Positions 1 to 10,544 of a stretch of 64,000 nucleotides of DNA are shown here, piece after piece (within the stretch, counting starts at the first letter, position 1; each line of letters begins with the position of its first letter). The notes under the pieces are model-generated. The model was not told the origin of the DNA and did no database searches. It saw only the letters and a list, made by a program, of their open reading frames with translations. The stretch covers positions 1,116,001 to 1,180,000 of the forward strand of contig NZ_VDYR01000001.1 in the NCBI RefSeq assembly GCF_006346325.1. The letters are read 5' to 3'. Made by a program: the position numbers and the translations under genes. This stretch comes from Sphingomonas japonica (GTDB lineage: Bacteria > Pseudomonadota > Alphaproteobacteria > Sphingomonadales > Sphingomonadaceae).

Positions 1-569
1 ACCTGCCCGGTATCGCGATCAGCGCCAATGTCGGGCAAAGCTATCGCCTGACCGACCGCCAGACGCTGCTTCCCGACGGCACCGGGCTCGACGACCAGTT
101 TTCCGATTTCGTCGGCCGCACCGACATACGATTCCGCGACTTCGTCAGCGTGATCCATCGTTACCGGCTCGACAAGGACGGCTTCGCCATCCGCCGCAAC
201 GAGGTCGATGCGACGATCGGCACGCGGCGCACGTATATTCTGGCCGGCTATCTCCGCCTCAACCGCGACATCACCGCCGCGCTCGAGGATCTGCGCGATC
301 GCGAGGAGGCACGGGTGGGCGCGCGGGTGCAGTTCGCGCGGTTCTGGTCGGCATTCGGATCTGCGACGGTCGACCTCACCAACCGCGACGAGGATCCGCT
401 GTCGATCGCCGACGGTTTCGACCCGGTTCGCCACCGCCTGGGTGTCGCCTATGAGGACGATTGCCTGCGGCTTGGCGTCACCTGGAAGCGCGATTATGTC
501 GACACGGGCGACGCGCGCCGCGGCAACAGCTATCTGCTGACGCTGGCATTCACCAACCTTGGACGCTAA
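1..569 (+). CDS. lptD: LPS-assembly protein LptD, C-terminal fragment
   Basis: Partial gene cut by the left window edge; the reading frame begins at base 3 and ends with TAA at 567-569. The last ~188 residues alternate short amphipathic strands typical of an outer-membrane beta-barrel (for example SYLLTLAFTNLGR at the C-terminus). The assignment rests on this barrel-like C-terminus together with the directly downstream surA-pdxA-rsmA, the classical lptD neighbourhood in Proteobacteria. LptD with LptE inserts lipopolysaccharide into the outer leaflet of the outer membrane. The N-terminal periplasmic domain and disulfide cysteines are outside the window. Confidence 0.85.
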   Translation, partial: LPGIAISANVGQSYRLTDRQTLLPDGTGLDDQFSDFVGRTDIRFRDFVSVIHRYRLDKDGFAIRRNEVDATIGTRRTYILAGYLRLNRDITAALEDLRDREEARVGARVQFARFWSAFGSATVDLTNRDEDPLSIADGFDPVRHRLGVAYEDDCLRLGVTWKRDYVDTGDARRGNSYLLTLAFTNLGR

Positions 570-608
570 ACGCGCATTCAGGCCCGGTGCGCTAAGCGCG
601 CATTCAGG
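564..608. repeat. Two-copy 19-bp direct repeat between lptD and surA
   Basis: CGCTAAACGCGCATTCAGG at 564-582 recurs at 590-608 with one change (A570 to G596), a period of 26 bp. The first copy contains the lptD stop codon. Its function is unknown; it lies about 64 bp upstream of the preferred surA start, so it could be a paired regulator-binding site. Confidence 0.6.
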
Positions 609-671
609 TTCGAAGATACACAAGTTGGGCGCCGCGTGGACGGCGTGTGATGGGGTTTCGATTTGAAGAAG

Positions 672-2006
672 ATGGTTCGCAAGACTGCGGCTGCGCTGAC
701 CGCGATCGCCGGTGCGATCGCGATGGCCGGTGCCACCGCGCAGACGGTGCAAGACACCCAGACGCCTTCGAACGGGCTCAACATTCCCGATGGCGTGACG
801 GTTTTCGGCACCAATCCGGACATCCGCAAGCCGACCGCGGTGGTCAACGACACCGTGATCACCGGGACCGACGTCGATCAGCGCGTCCAGCTCATTCTCG
901 GCCTGCGCGACCTCAAGGTCAGCGAAGAGGAAAAGGCGCAGCTACGGCTTCAGGTGCTGCGCGCGATCATCGACGAGACGCTGCAGATCCAGGAAGCCGC
1001 GGTCAACGAGATCACGATCACCAAGGCCGAGATCGACCAGGGCTTCAATCGCGTCGCCAGCAATTTTCAGCGCACTCCCGAGCAGCTCAAGACATATCTC
1101 GATGAAGTCGGCGCGTCCGAGCGCACGCTCCGCCGCCAGATCGAGGGCGAACTGGCGTGGCGGCGGCTGCTCAGCCGCCAGGTGACGCCGTTCATCAACG
1201 TCGGCGAGGAAGAGGTGCAGGCGGTGCTCGCCCGGCTCGAAGCGGCCAAGGGCACCGACGAATACCACCTCAAGGAAATCTACATCTCGGCGACGCCCGA
1301 CCGGGCGGCCGAAGTAACCGCGGCGATGCAGAAGATGCTCGAGCAGCTGCGCGGCGGCGCGCCGTTCGAATATCTTGCCAGCACCTACTCGGAGGCATCG
1401 ACCAAGGCGGTCGGCGGCGACCTCGACTGGGTGCGGTTGCCGATGCTGCCCGCACCGTTGCAACAGGCGGCGCAGGAGATGAACGTCGGCCAGATCGCCG
1501 GGCCGATCGAGGTGCCGGGCGGATATTCGATGCTGTACCTCGTCGACAAGCGGCAGGTGCTGACCGCCGATCCGCGCGACGCGCGGCTGTCACTGCGCCA
1601 GATCTCGCTCGGCTTTCCCGATGGCACGACGCAGGAGCAGGCTTCGGCACGTGCGGCTGCCTTCGCCAAGGCGACGCAGGCGATCCGCGGCTGCGGCGAA
1701 GTCACCAAGGCAGCGGCCGAGCTCAATGCCGAGGTCGTCGACAACGATTCGATCCGCATCCGCGAATTGCCGCCGCAGCTTCAGGAAATCGTCCTCAAGC
1801 TGCAGATCGGCCAGGCGACGCCGCCCTTCGGATCGGCTGCCGACGGCATCCGCTCGCTGGTGCTGTGCGGACGTGACGAAGCGACCGGCGGGGGGCTGCC
1901 CAGCGCGCAGCAGATCCAGTCGGGGCTGGAGGAACAGCGCGTCAACCTGCGCGCACAGCGGATGCTGCGCGACCTGCGCCGCGACGCCGTGGTCGAATAT
2001 CGGTGA
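672..2006 (+). CDS. surA: Periplasmic peptidylprolyl isomerase / chaperone SurA
   Basis: SurA escorts unfolded outer-membrane proteins, including LptD, across the periplasm. The protein (444 aa from ATG 672) has a signal peptide (MVRKTAAALTAIAGAIAMAG), a SurA N-terminal helical domain at roughly residues 50-190, and a parvulin domain with the diagnostic GGDLDW stretch at about 255, followed by a second, more divergent parvulin-like segment. An in-frame TTG at 663 would add three residues (TTG-Lys-Lys); ATG 672 is preferred. The stop overlaps the pdxA start as GTGA, implying translational coupling. Position after lptD supports the assignment. Confidence 0.93.
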   Translation: MVRKTAAALTAIAGAIAMAGATAQTVQDTQTPSNGLNIPDGVTVFGTNPDIRKPTAVVNDTVITGTDVDQRVQLILGLRDLKVSEEEKAQLRLQVLRAIIDETLQIQEAAVNEITITKAEIDQGFNRVASNFQRTPEQLKTYLDEVGASERTLRRQIEGELAWRRLLSRQVTPFINVGEEEVQAVLARLEAAKGTDEYHLKEIYISATPDRAAEVTAAMQKMLEQLRGGAPFEYLASTYSEASTKAVGGDLDWVRLPMLPAPLQQAAQEMNVGQIAGPIEVPGGYSMLYLVDKRQVLTADPRDARLSLRQISLGFPDGTTQEQASARAAAFAKATQAIRGCGEVTKAAAELNAEVVDNDSIRIRELPPQLQEIVLKLQIGQATPPFGSAADGIRSLVLCGRDEATGGGLPSAQQIQSGLEEQRVNLRAQRMLRDLRRDAVVEYR

Positions 2007-3004
2007 TACAGCCGCTCGCCGTCGCGATGGGCGACCCGGCGGGGATTGGGCCTGAGATCATTGCCAAGGCATGGGCCGCGCGAACGCACGAAGCGCTGCC
2101 GCCCTTCTTCGCGGTCGGCGATGTCCGGGCATTCGCGCGCGTGTGGGACGGACCTACCGCCGCGATCGATGACCCTTCGCAGGCGGCAGCGCGGTTCGAC
2201 GATGCGCTGCCGATCCTGACCGTCGCCGATGCCGGTGCCATCGAACCCGGTGCGCCCGACCTGAGCGGGGCGCATTGCGCGCTGCAGGCACTCGAACTGG
2301 CGGTGGGACTGACCCGATCGGGTGCGGCTGGCGCGCTGGTCACCGGCCCGGTCGCCAAGGCGCAGCTCTACGCGATCGGCTTCACCCACCCGGGCCAGAC
2401 CGAATTCGTCGCCGAACGCTGCGGCGTGTCGGCAGACTCGGCGGTGATGATGCTCGCCGGGCCGACGCTGCGCGTGGTGCCGGTGACGACGCATATCGCG
2501 CTGACCGACGTCCCTGCCACGCTGTCGATCGATCTGATCGCGGCCAAGGCGCGGACGACGCTCCGCGGACTGACCAAGAATTTCGGGATCGCCGCGCCTC
2601 GGCTCGCGGTGTCCGGGCTCAACCCGCACGCCGGCGAAGCCGGATCGATCGGGCTCGAGGAGCTGGCGATCATCGCGCCAGCGGTAGCGATGCTCCAGGC
2701 CGAAGGGCTCGACGTGGTCGGGCCGCTTGCCGCCGATACGATGTTCCATCCCCGCGCACGCGCGCAGTTCGATGCCGCCTTGTGCATGTATCACGACCAG
2801 GCACTGGTCCCGATCAAGACGCTGCATTTCGACGAAGGCGTCAATATCACGCTCGGACTGCCGATCGTGCGCACCTCCCCCGATCACGGCACCGCATTCG
2901 GAATTGCCGGACAGGGAGTGGCCGAGCCCGGCGCGATGATCGCGGCGATTCGCATGGCGTCCGAGGCGATCGGCCATCGCGCCGTCTATTCCGCGTGCTC
3001 CTGA
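2003..3004 (+). CDS. pdxA: 4-hydroxythreonine-4-phosphate dehydrogenase PdxA
   Basis: Oxidises 4-phosphohydroxy-L-threonine in de novo pyridoxal phosphate synthesis. The GTG start overlaps the surA stop by 4 nt. The N-terminus [15 protein letters not shown] is the family signature; metal-ligand histidine regions HPGQTEF, LNPHAGE and [12 protein letters not shown] are all present. Length (333 aa) is normal. Its last 10 nt overlap the GTG start of rsmA. This surA-pdxA-rsmA arrangement is conserved across Proteobacteria. Confidence 0.96.
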   Translation: MIQPLAVAMGDPAGIGPEIIAKAWAARTHEALPPFFAVGDVRAFARVWDGPTAAIDDPSQAAARFDDALPILTVADAGAIEPGAPDLSGAHCALQALELAVGLTRSGAAGALVTGPVAKAQLYAIGFTHPGQTEFVAERCGVSADSAVMMLAGPTLRVVPVTTHIALTDVPATLSIDLIAAKARTTLRGLTKNFGIAAPRLAVSGLNPHAGEAGSIGLEELAIIAPAVAMLQAEGLDVVGPLAADTMFHPRARAQFDAALCMYHDQALVPIKTLHFDEGVNITLGLPIVRTSPDHGTAFGIAGQGVAEPGAMIAAIRMASEAIGHRAVYSACS

Positions 3005-3819
3005 ACGTCGCGCTGCCTCCGCTGCGCGATGTCGTCGCGCGCCACGGGCTGGCGGCGAGCAAGGCGCTCGGGCAGAATTTCCTGTTCGATCAGCAGCTAT
3101 TGGCGCGTATCGCGGCGGTGCCAGGTGATCTGAACGGCGCCGAGGTGCTGGAGATAGGGCCGGGCCCCGGCGGCCTCACGCGCGCGCTGCTGGCGGCGGG
3201 TGCGCGCGTGGTTGCGATCGAACGCGACCGGCGCTGCATTCCCGCGCTCTTCGAGCTGGCCGAAGCCTATCCCGGGAAGCTCGACGTGATCGAGGGCGAC
3301 GCGATGCAGGTCGATGCGCGCAAGCTGTTCACCGGCAAGCCGCACATCGTCGCCAATCTCCCCTACAATGTCGGCACCGCGCTGCTGGTCGGATGGCTGT
3401 CGGCGGACTGGGAACCGTGGTGGGCGAGCATGACGCTGATGTTCCAGCGCGAGGTCGCCGACCGCATCGTCGCGGCTCCGGGGAGCGACGCCTATGGGCG
3501 GCTCGCGGTGCTGGCGCAGTGGCGGTCGGTCCCGCGCATCGCGATGACCGTGCACCGCTCCGCCTTCACCCCGCCGCCCAAGGTGATGTCGGCGGTGGTC
3601 CACGTCGTTGCCGCTCCTGCTCCCAAGGGCGTCGCGCTGGGCAAGCTGGAGACGATCACCGCTGCCGCATTCGGGCAGCGGCGCAAGATGCTGCGGCAGA
3701 GCCTCAAGGGGGTTCCGGGCGCGCTGGCGGTACTCGAAACGCTGGGCATCGATGCGTCGCGGCGGGCCGAAACGGTTACGATCGAAGAATATATCGCGAT
3801 CGCGCGGGCCTTGAGTTAG
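2995..3819 (+). CDS. rsmA: 16S rRNA (adenine1518/1519-N6)-dimethyltransferase RsmA/KsgA
   Basis: Dimethylates two adjacent adenines in helix 45 of 16S rRNA late in 30S assembly. 274 aa from GTG 2995. Motifs seen: N-terminal [12 protein letters not shown]-binding motif [11 protein letters not shown] near residue 50, acidic loop VIEGDA, and catalytic [11 protein letters not shown] near residue 120. Translation starts inside the end of pdxA (10-nt overlap). The gene ends 19 nt before the convergent TPR gene, with no clear terminator between them. Confidence 0.96.
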   Translation: MLLNVALPPLRDVVARHGLAASKALGQNFLFDQQLLARIAAVPGDLNGAEVLEIGPGPGGLTRALLAAGARVVAIERDRRCIPALFELAEAYPGKLDVIEGDAMQVDARKLFTGKPHIVANLPYNVGTALLVGWLSADWEPWWASMTLMFQREVADRIVAAPGSDAYGRLAVLAQWRSVPRIAMTVHRSAFTPPPKVMSAVVHVVAAPAPKGVALGKLETITAAAFGQRRKMLRQSLKGVPGALAVLETLGIDASRRAETVTIEEYIAIARALS

Positions 3820-3838
3820 GTCCCGGCCAGAGCCAAGC

Positions 3839-4351
3839 CTAGTTCTCGCCCGTCGCCTCCGCGGTGGCCGCGGGCGCCTTTTGCGCGGTTGCCGTGACCG
3901 GCGGTCCCTTGGCGATCACCCCGGCGAGTTGCGTCGCATCGGCGCAATCGCCGCCGCAGATCGTGCGGATCTTGGTGAGGTTCTCGTTCGCCTTCGCCAC
4001 GGCTCCCTTCGACACCAGCGCCGCACCCTGTCCGCGCAGCACCGCAACGTCGTTGGGCTCGATCACCAGAGCCTCGCGGTACAGCCGGATCGCCTTGCCC
4101 GGCAGGTCGCGCGCGCGGGCAACTTCGGCCAGCTCGACGAACGCCTGGCGATTGCGCGGATCGACGACCAGCGCGGATTCGAGCGCATCGGTTGCGGCAT
4201 CCAGCTTGCCCGCCGCCTTAGCCGCCTTGCCCTGTTCGAGCAGCGCCAACGAGCGTGCATCGATCTGGTCGTCGGCGCGCTGGCCGTTGACCGACGTGGC
4301 GATGCTGACCAGCGCCAGTGCGAGCGCGACCGAGACGCTAGTGAACCGCAT
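3839..4351 (-). CDS. Secreted tetratricopeptide-repeat protein
   Basis: 170 aa from ATG 4351, which is preceded by GGAGAG at a suitable distance; an upstream in-frame start at 4390 would overlap rsmB. A signal peptide (MRFTSVSVALALALVSIAT) is followed by two to three TPR-like helices (ALESALVVDPRNRQAFVELA, AIRLYREALVIEPNDVAVL) and a short tail with two cysteines (ICGGDC) and Ala/Thr-rich linker. Likely a periplasmic scaffold; partner unknown. It is the third gene of a guaB-rsmB-TPR minus-strand run, 35 nt after rsmB. No catalytic motif is visible. Confidence 0.8.
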   Translation of the reverse strand: MRFTSVSVALALALVSIATSVNGQRADDQIDARSLALLEQGKAAKAAGKLDAATDALESALVVDPRNRQAFVELAEVARARDLPGKAIRLYREALVIEPNDVAVLRGQGAALVSKGAVAKANENLTKIRTICGGDCADATQLAGVIAKGPPVTATAQKAPAATAEATGEN

Positions 4352-4386
4352 GATACTCTCCGTAGCCAATGTTCTTTGTGAAGCTA

Positions 4387-5562
4387 TCATGGCGCACGCA
4401 TCGTCGCGACAAAAAAGCCGTCGGTCGAATGGCTCGCCGGGGTCAGCCGCATTCCCGCGCCGTGCGGACTACCCGCAATTGCCGGGCGCTCGGCCTGCCA
4501 GCCAGGATGGCGCTCGAGAAACGCCGCGGCTTGGTCGGCGCCCTCGGCATCGAGCAACGAGCACACCACGTGCACCACCATGCCGCCCGGCCTGACCAGC
4601 GAGGCGCCGAGATCGAGCAGCCGCGCCTGCGTCTCGACCAGCCGGTCGAGACGGGCGGGCGTCAGGCGCCAGCGCGCCTCGGGATTGCGCCGCCACGTGC
4701 CCGTGCCCGAACAGGGCGCGTCGATCAGCACCACGTCGGCCCTGCCCGTCAGATCGCCGAGCGCCTCGATCTCGCGACCGGGATCGAGCAGGATCGTCTC
4801 GGCGATCGCCACCCCGGCGCGGATCGCGCGCGGCGGCAAGCGCGACAGGCGCCCGCGATCGGTGTCGCACGCGACGATACGTCCCTCTCCAGCCATGTCG
4901 GCGGCGAGCGCGAGCGTCTTGCCCCCTGCCCCTGCACACAGGTCGATGACAGTCATGCCGGGACGCGCGGCGCATGCCCGTGCCACCCACTGGCTGCCGG
5001 CATCCTGCACCTCGATCGCGCCGCTGTCCCATTCGGGCAGCTTCTCGATCGCGGTGTCGGCAGGCAGCCGCAATGCATCGGCAAGCCCTTCGACCGGTTC
5101 AGCGCCTTCGATAACGATCGGCTGCGCGTCGGCCTTGATCGGATTGATGCGGATATCGAGCGGTGCCCGGTCGAGCAGCGCGGCCTGCTCGGCACCGCCG
5201 ATCCCCGACTTCTCGAGTGCGTCGATCAGCCACGCCGGGGCCAGTCCAGGCACCGCGCGTCGCTCCTTCGAACCAATGACGGGCGGGCCATAGCCGCTAC
5301 CGTCGAAGGTCGCGGCCAGCTCCGCATCGGCGTCGGCCAGCGCGAGCATCGCCGCGCGCCCGTCGCGCGGCGGCTCGCCGAAGCTGCGGATCGCGCGATA
5401 GACGAGGTCGCGGACGGCTCGGCGATCCTTCGACCCGGCATAACGCCGCGCCGCGAAGCCGCGCGCGATTAGCGTATCTGCCGCCGCGCCGCCGTCGCGG
5501 GCGGCGGCGACGATCTGGTCGAGCAGCTCGATCGCAGCCTGGGTGCGCGCGGCGGGGGTCAA
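4387..5562 (-). CDS. rsmB: RsmB-type rRNA cytosine-C5 methyltransferase
   Basis: SAM-dependent m5C methyltransferase (RsmB/NOL1/NOP2/Sun superfamily), expected to modify C967 of 16S rRNA. The 391-aa protein has an N-terminal NusB-like helical region (about 1-130) and a C-terminal catalytic domain with SAM motif DLCAGAGGKTLALA, catalytic-loop DAPCSGTGTWRRNPE with the TC/PC cysteine, and a second cysteine in VHVVCSLLDAEG. It starts 6 nt after the guaB stop, so it is probably co-transcribed with guaB. A shorter start is possible but the N-terminus fits the family. Confidence 0.9.
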   Translation of the reverse strand: MTPAARTQAAIELLDQIVAAARDGGAAADTLIARGFAARRYAGSKDRRAVRDLVYRAIRSFGEPPRDGRAAMLALADADAELAATFDGSGYGPPVIGSKERRAVPGLAPAWLIDALEKSGIGGAEQAALLDRAPLDIRINPIKADAQPIVIEGAEPVEGLADALRLPADTAIEKLPEWDSGAIEVQDAGSQWVARACAARPGMTVIDLCAGAGGKTLALAADMAGEGRIVACDTDRGRLSRLPPRAIRAGVAIAETILLDPGREIEALGDLTGRADVVLIDAPCSGTGTWRRNPEARWRLTPARLDRLVETQARLLDLGASLVRPGGMVVHVVCSLLDAEGADQAAAFLERHPGWQAERPAIAGSPHGAGMRLTPASHSTDGFFVATMRAP

Positions 5563-5568
5563 TGGCTG

Positions 5569-7936
<2,368 letters not shown>

Positions 7937-7983
7937 GGCGCGACTATGCTAGCTAAGGCCGACATTCGCCAGAGGAGATGCCC

Positions 7984-8958
7984 GTGGAATTGTTCACTTT
8001 CCTGATCGCGCTGGTGGTACTGGTGATTGTCTACCTGTTCGCCAGCCTCAAGATCGTGCGGCAGGGGCATCAATATACCATCGAGCATTTCGGCCGCTTC
8101 ACCGCGGTCGCGCGCCCCGGCCTCAATTTCTATCCGGCATTTTTCTATCGCGTCGGCCGCAAGGTCAACATGATGGAACAGGTCATCGACATTCCAGGCC
8201 AGGAGATCATTACCAAGGACAATGCGATGATATCGACCGACGGAGTCGTGTTCTTCCAGGTGCTCGACGCGGCCAAGGCGGCATATGAAGTCTCCGATCT
8301 TTATGTCGCGCTGCTCCAGCTGACGACGACCAACCTGCGCACGGTGATGGGGTCGATGGACCTCGACGAGACGCTGTCGAAGCGCGACGAGATCAACGCC
8401 CGGCTGCTCAACGTCGTCGATCACGCCACCACGCCGTGGGGCGTCAAGATCACCCGCGTCGAGATCAAGGACATCCGCCCGCCGGCCGACATCGTCAACG
8501 CAATGGGCCGGCAGATGAAGGCCGAGCGCGAAAAGCGCGCCAACATCCTCGATGCCGAAGGCGCACGCGCATCGGAAATCCTGCGCGCGGAGGGGCAGAA
8601 ACAGGCGCGTATCCTCGAAGCCGAGGGCCGCAAGGAATCGGCGTTCCGCGATTCCGAAGCGCGCGAGCGTGCCGCGCAGGCAGAGGCCAAGGCGACCGAG
8701 CTGGTGTCGGTGGCGATCGAGCAGGGCTCGCCGCAATCGCTAAACTATTTCATCGCGCAGAAATATGTGGAGGCGGTCGGCAAGTTCGCGACCTCGCCCA
8801 ATGCCAAGACCATCCTGTTTCCGGTCGAGGCGACGCAGCTGATCGGCACGCTGGGCGGGATCGGCGAACTGGCCCGCTCGGCACTGACGCCCGATGCGCC
8901 ACCCCCGCCTGCCGCGCCGCCGCGCCGCGCCGGTCCGTTCGGCGCGATCGAGGACTGA
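7984..8958 (+). CDS. SPFH/band-7 membrane protein (stomatin-like, QmcA type)
   Basis: An N-terminal membrane anchor (LFTFLIALVVLVIVYLFASL) is followed by an SPFH domain (about residues 25-200) and an Ala/Glu/Arg-rich coiled coil (200-250), then a Pro-rich tail. Such proteins form large membrane cages with NfeD partners and modulate membrane proteases or lipid domains. GTG 7984 is preferred because AGGAG lies six bases upstream; an ATG at 7978 leaves no spacing to that ribosome site. The nfeD gene follows after 4 nt, the typical operon pair. Confidence 0.9.
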   Translation: MELFTFLIALVVLVIVYLFASLKIVRQGHQYTIEHFGRFTAVARPGLNFYPAFFYRVGRKVNMMEQVIDIPGQEIITKDNAMISTDGVVFFQVLDAAKAAYEVSDLYVALLQLTTTNLRTVMGSMDLDETLSKRDEINARLLNVVDHATTPWGVKITRVEIKDIRPPADIVNAMGRQMKAEREKRANILDAEGARASEILRAEGQKQARILEAEGRKESAFRDSEARERAAQAEAKATELVSVAIEQGSPQSLNYFIAQKYVEAVGKFATSPNAKTILFPVEATQLIGTLGGIGELARSALTPDAPPPPAAPPRRAGPFGAIED

Positions 8959-8962
8959 TCGG

Positions 8963-9409
8963 ATGAACGACTGGTTCGCCAGTCCCGGGCTGTGGTGGCT
9001 GGCCGCGGCTGCGGCGTTCGCGCTCGTCGAATTGCTGGTCCCCGGCGTGTTCCTCGTCTTCCTTGCGCTCGCCGCGGGGATCACCGGCGTGTTCACCTTG
9101 CTGTTCCCCGATCTGCCGGTCGCCGGCCAACTCGCCAGCTTCGCGGCATGGGCGGTGGCGTCGGTGCTGATCGGCAAGCGCTGGTATGTCGACTATCCGG
9201 TGGTCAGCGCCGATCCGCTGCTCAACGATCGCGCCGCGCGGCTGGTCGGCGAGCAGGTGGTGGTGACGCAGGCGATCGAGAACGGCCGCGGGCGCGTGCG
9301 CCTGCACGACGGCGAATGGCCCGCCAGCGGGGCGGATGCACCCGTCGGTACGCGGCTAAGCGTGGTCGCGGTCACCGACGGGGTCGTCGTCGTCGAGCCG
9401 CGCCCATAA
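8963..9409 (+). CDS. NfeD family membrane protein
   Basis: 148 aa with two to three hydrophobic segments (LWWLAAAAAFALVELLVPGV, VFLVFLALAAGITGVFTLLF, a third near 55-72) and a C-terminal OB-fold NfeD domain (LVGEQVVVTQAIENGRGRVR to VVVEPRP). This is the short NfeD1b type without the ClpP-like protease domain. It follows the band-7 gene by 4 nt; the two products normally work together in the inner membrane. Its last 54 nt overlap the end of the convergent mscS-type gene. Confidence 0.9.
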   Translation: MNDWFASPGLWWLAAAAAFALVELLVPGVFLVFLALAAGITGVFTLLFPDLPVAGQLASFAAWAVASVLIGKRWYVDYPVVSADPLLNDRAARLVGEQVVVTQAIENGRGRVRLHDGEWPASGADAPVGTRLSVVAVTDGVVVVEPRP

Positions 9410-10450
9410 CATACGCTCGCGCGGCAACGCCTCCGGCATCTCGTCGCGGATGAAGGCGAGCATCGCCTCTCGGACGTCTGCACGCAGATCGAACGTCTTG
9501 CCGGCATCGGCGCCGCTGACCAGCGCGCGCGCTTCGATCGCATCGGCGCGCATTTCGGTCACCTGTAGCCCGACGACACGGCCGTCCCAATTGGCGTTGG
9601 CCGCGACGATCTCGGTCAGCTTGGCGCGCAGGCGGGCGATGTCAGCCGCAGGGTCGAGATGGAAGAAGGCGGTGCCGAGCAATGCCGAGCTGCTGCGCGT
9701 CCAGTTCTCGAAGCTCTCCTCGAGGAACTTGCTGACGGGCACGATCAGGCGCCGGTCGTCCCACACCTGCACCACCACATAGGTCAGCCGGATTTCCTCG
9801 ATCCGTCCCCATTCGCCGGCGACGATCACCACATCGTCGATGCGGATCGGTTCGGTGAACGCCATCTGGATTCCGGCGATCAGGTTCTTGAGGGCAGGCT
9901 GCGCCGCCGCGCCGATCGCCAGCCCGGCGATCCCCGCCGATGCCATCAGCGTGACGCCGACGGCGCGCACGCTGGGAATGCTCAGCAGCATCAGGCAGAT
10001 GGTCACGAACCCGATCGCAAACACCCCGATCCGCGACAGGATCGCGCTCCGCGTCCGCCGCCGCCGCGCGTGGAGATTGTCGGCGACGCTGATGTCGGTG
10101 CTGATCTCGATGGCGCGGACGCTGCCGCGGGTCATCGCGATCGCCAGCCAGCCGATCAGCGCCGGTACGATGAGCCCGGCCGCCTGGATCCACAGCGCGT
10201 TCTGCGTCGTGTCCAGCGTCAGATACGGCCGCACCGCCGCCAGAGCGAGCACTGCGAACAGCCAGCGCGACGGCCTACGCCCCGCTTCGACGAAGACGTC
10301 ATCGACAGACCCCGGCGTGCGCGCCGCTAGCTTGGCGGCCAACCGAGCGAGCAGCGCATGGATCAGGATGGCAAGGCCGATGGCGCCAAGCGTCACCGCG
10401 ATGTCGGCGGCCAGTGTCGGCACCGTCCAGTCTATCCAGCGATCGAGCAT
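9356..10450 (-). CDS. MscS-family mechanosensitive ion channel
   Basis: 364 aa. Four to five N-terminal hydrophobic helices, then a pore-lining glycine/alanine-rich helix (VTLMASAGIAGLAIGAAAQP, about 170-190) and the MscS beta domain (FTEPIRIDDVVIVAGEWGRIEEI), followed by an alpha/beta cytoplasmic domain. Opens under membrane tension to release solutes. The C-terminal 17 residues are encoded in the region overlapping nfeD on the other strand. It lies downstream of the TonB-receptor gene and is separated from it by an intrinsic terminator, so it should have its own promoter. Confidence 0.9.
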   Translation of the reverse strand: MLDRWIDWTVPTLAADIAVTLGAIGLAILIHALLARLAAKLAARTPGSVDDVFVEAGRRPSRWLFAVLALAAVRPYLTLDTTQNALWIQAAGLIVPALIGWLAIAMTRGSVRAIEISTDISVADNLHARRRRTRSAILSRIGVFAIGFVTICLMLLSIPSVRAVGVTLMASAGIAGLAIGAAAQPALKNLIAGIQMAFTEPIRIDDVVIVAGEWGRIEEIRLTYVVVQVWDDRRLIVPVSKFLEESFENWTRSSSALLGTAFFHLDPAADIARLRAKLTEIVAANANWDGRVVGLQVTEMRADAIEARALVSGADAGKTFDLRADVREAMLAFIRDEMPEALPRERMLWARLDDDDPVGDRDHA

Positions 10451-10484
10451 GCCGAGTCAATGCGGCGGTCCGCCGATCGTTCCC

Positions 10485-10520
10485 CAAAAGAAAAGGGACC
10501 CGGCGGTGTACCGCCGAGCC
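10485..10520 (-). terminator. Intrinsic terminator after the TonB-dependent receptor
   Basis: Read on the minus strand, CGGCGG-TACA-CCGCCG (10516-10501) is followed within a few bases by CCCTTTTCTTTTGG. It lies 28 nt past the receptor stop codon and before the mscS start. Confidence 0.7.
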
Positions 10521-10544
10521 CCGATTCCCCCTCTTGACCAATTT

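Noticed and set aside
4369-5472. Plus-strand open frame opposite rsmB
   Set aside because: Shadow frame; rsmB has intact catalytic motifs on the minus strand.
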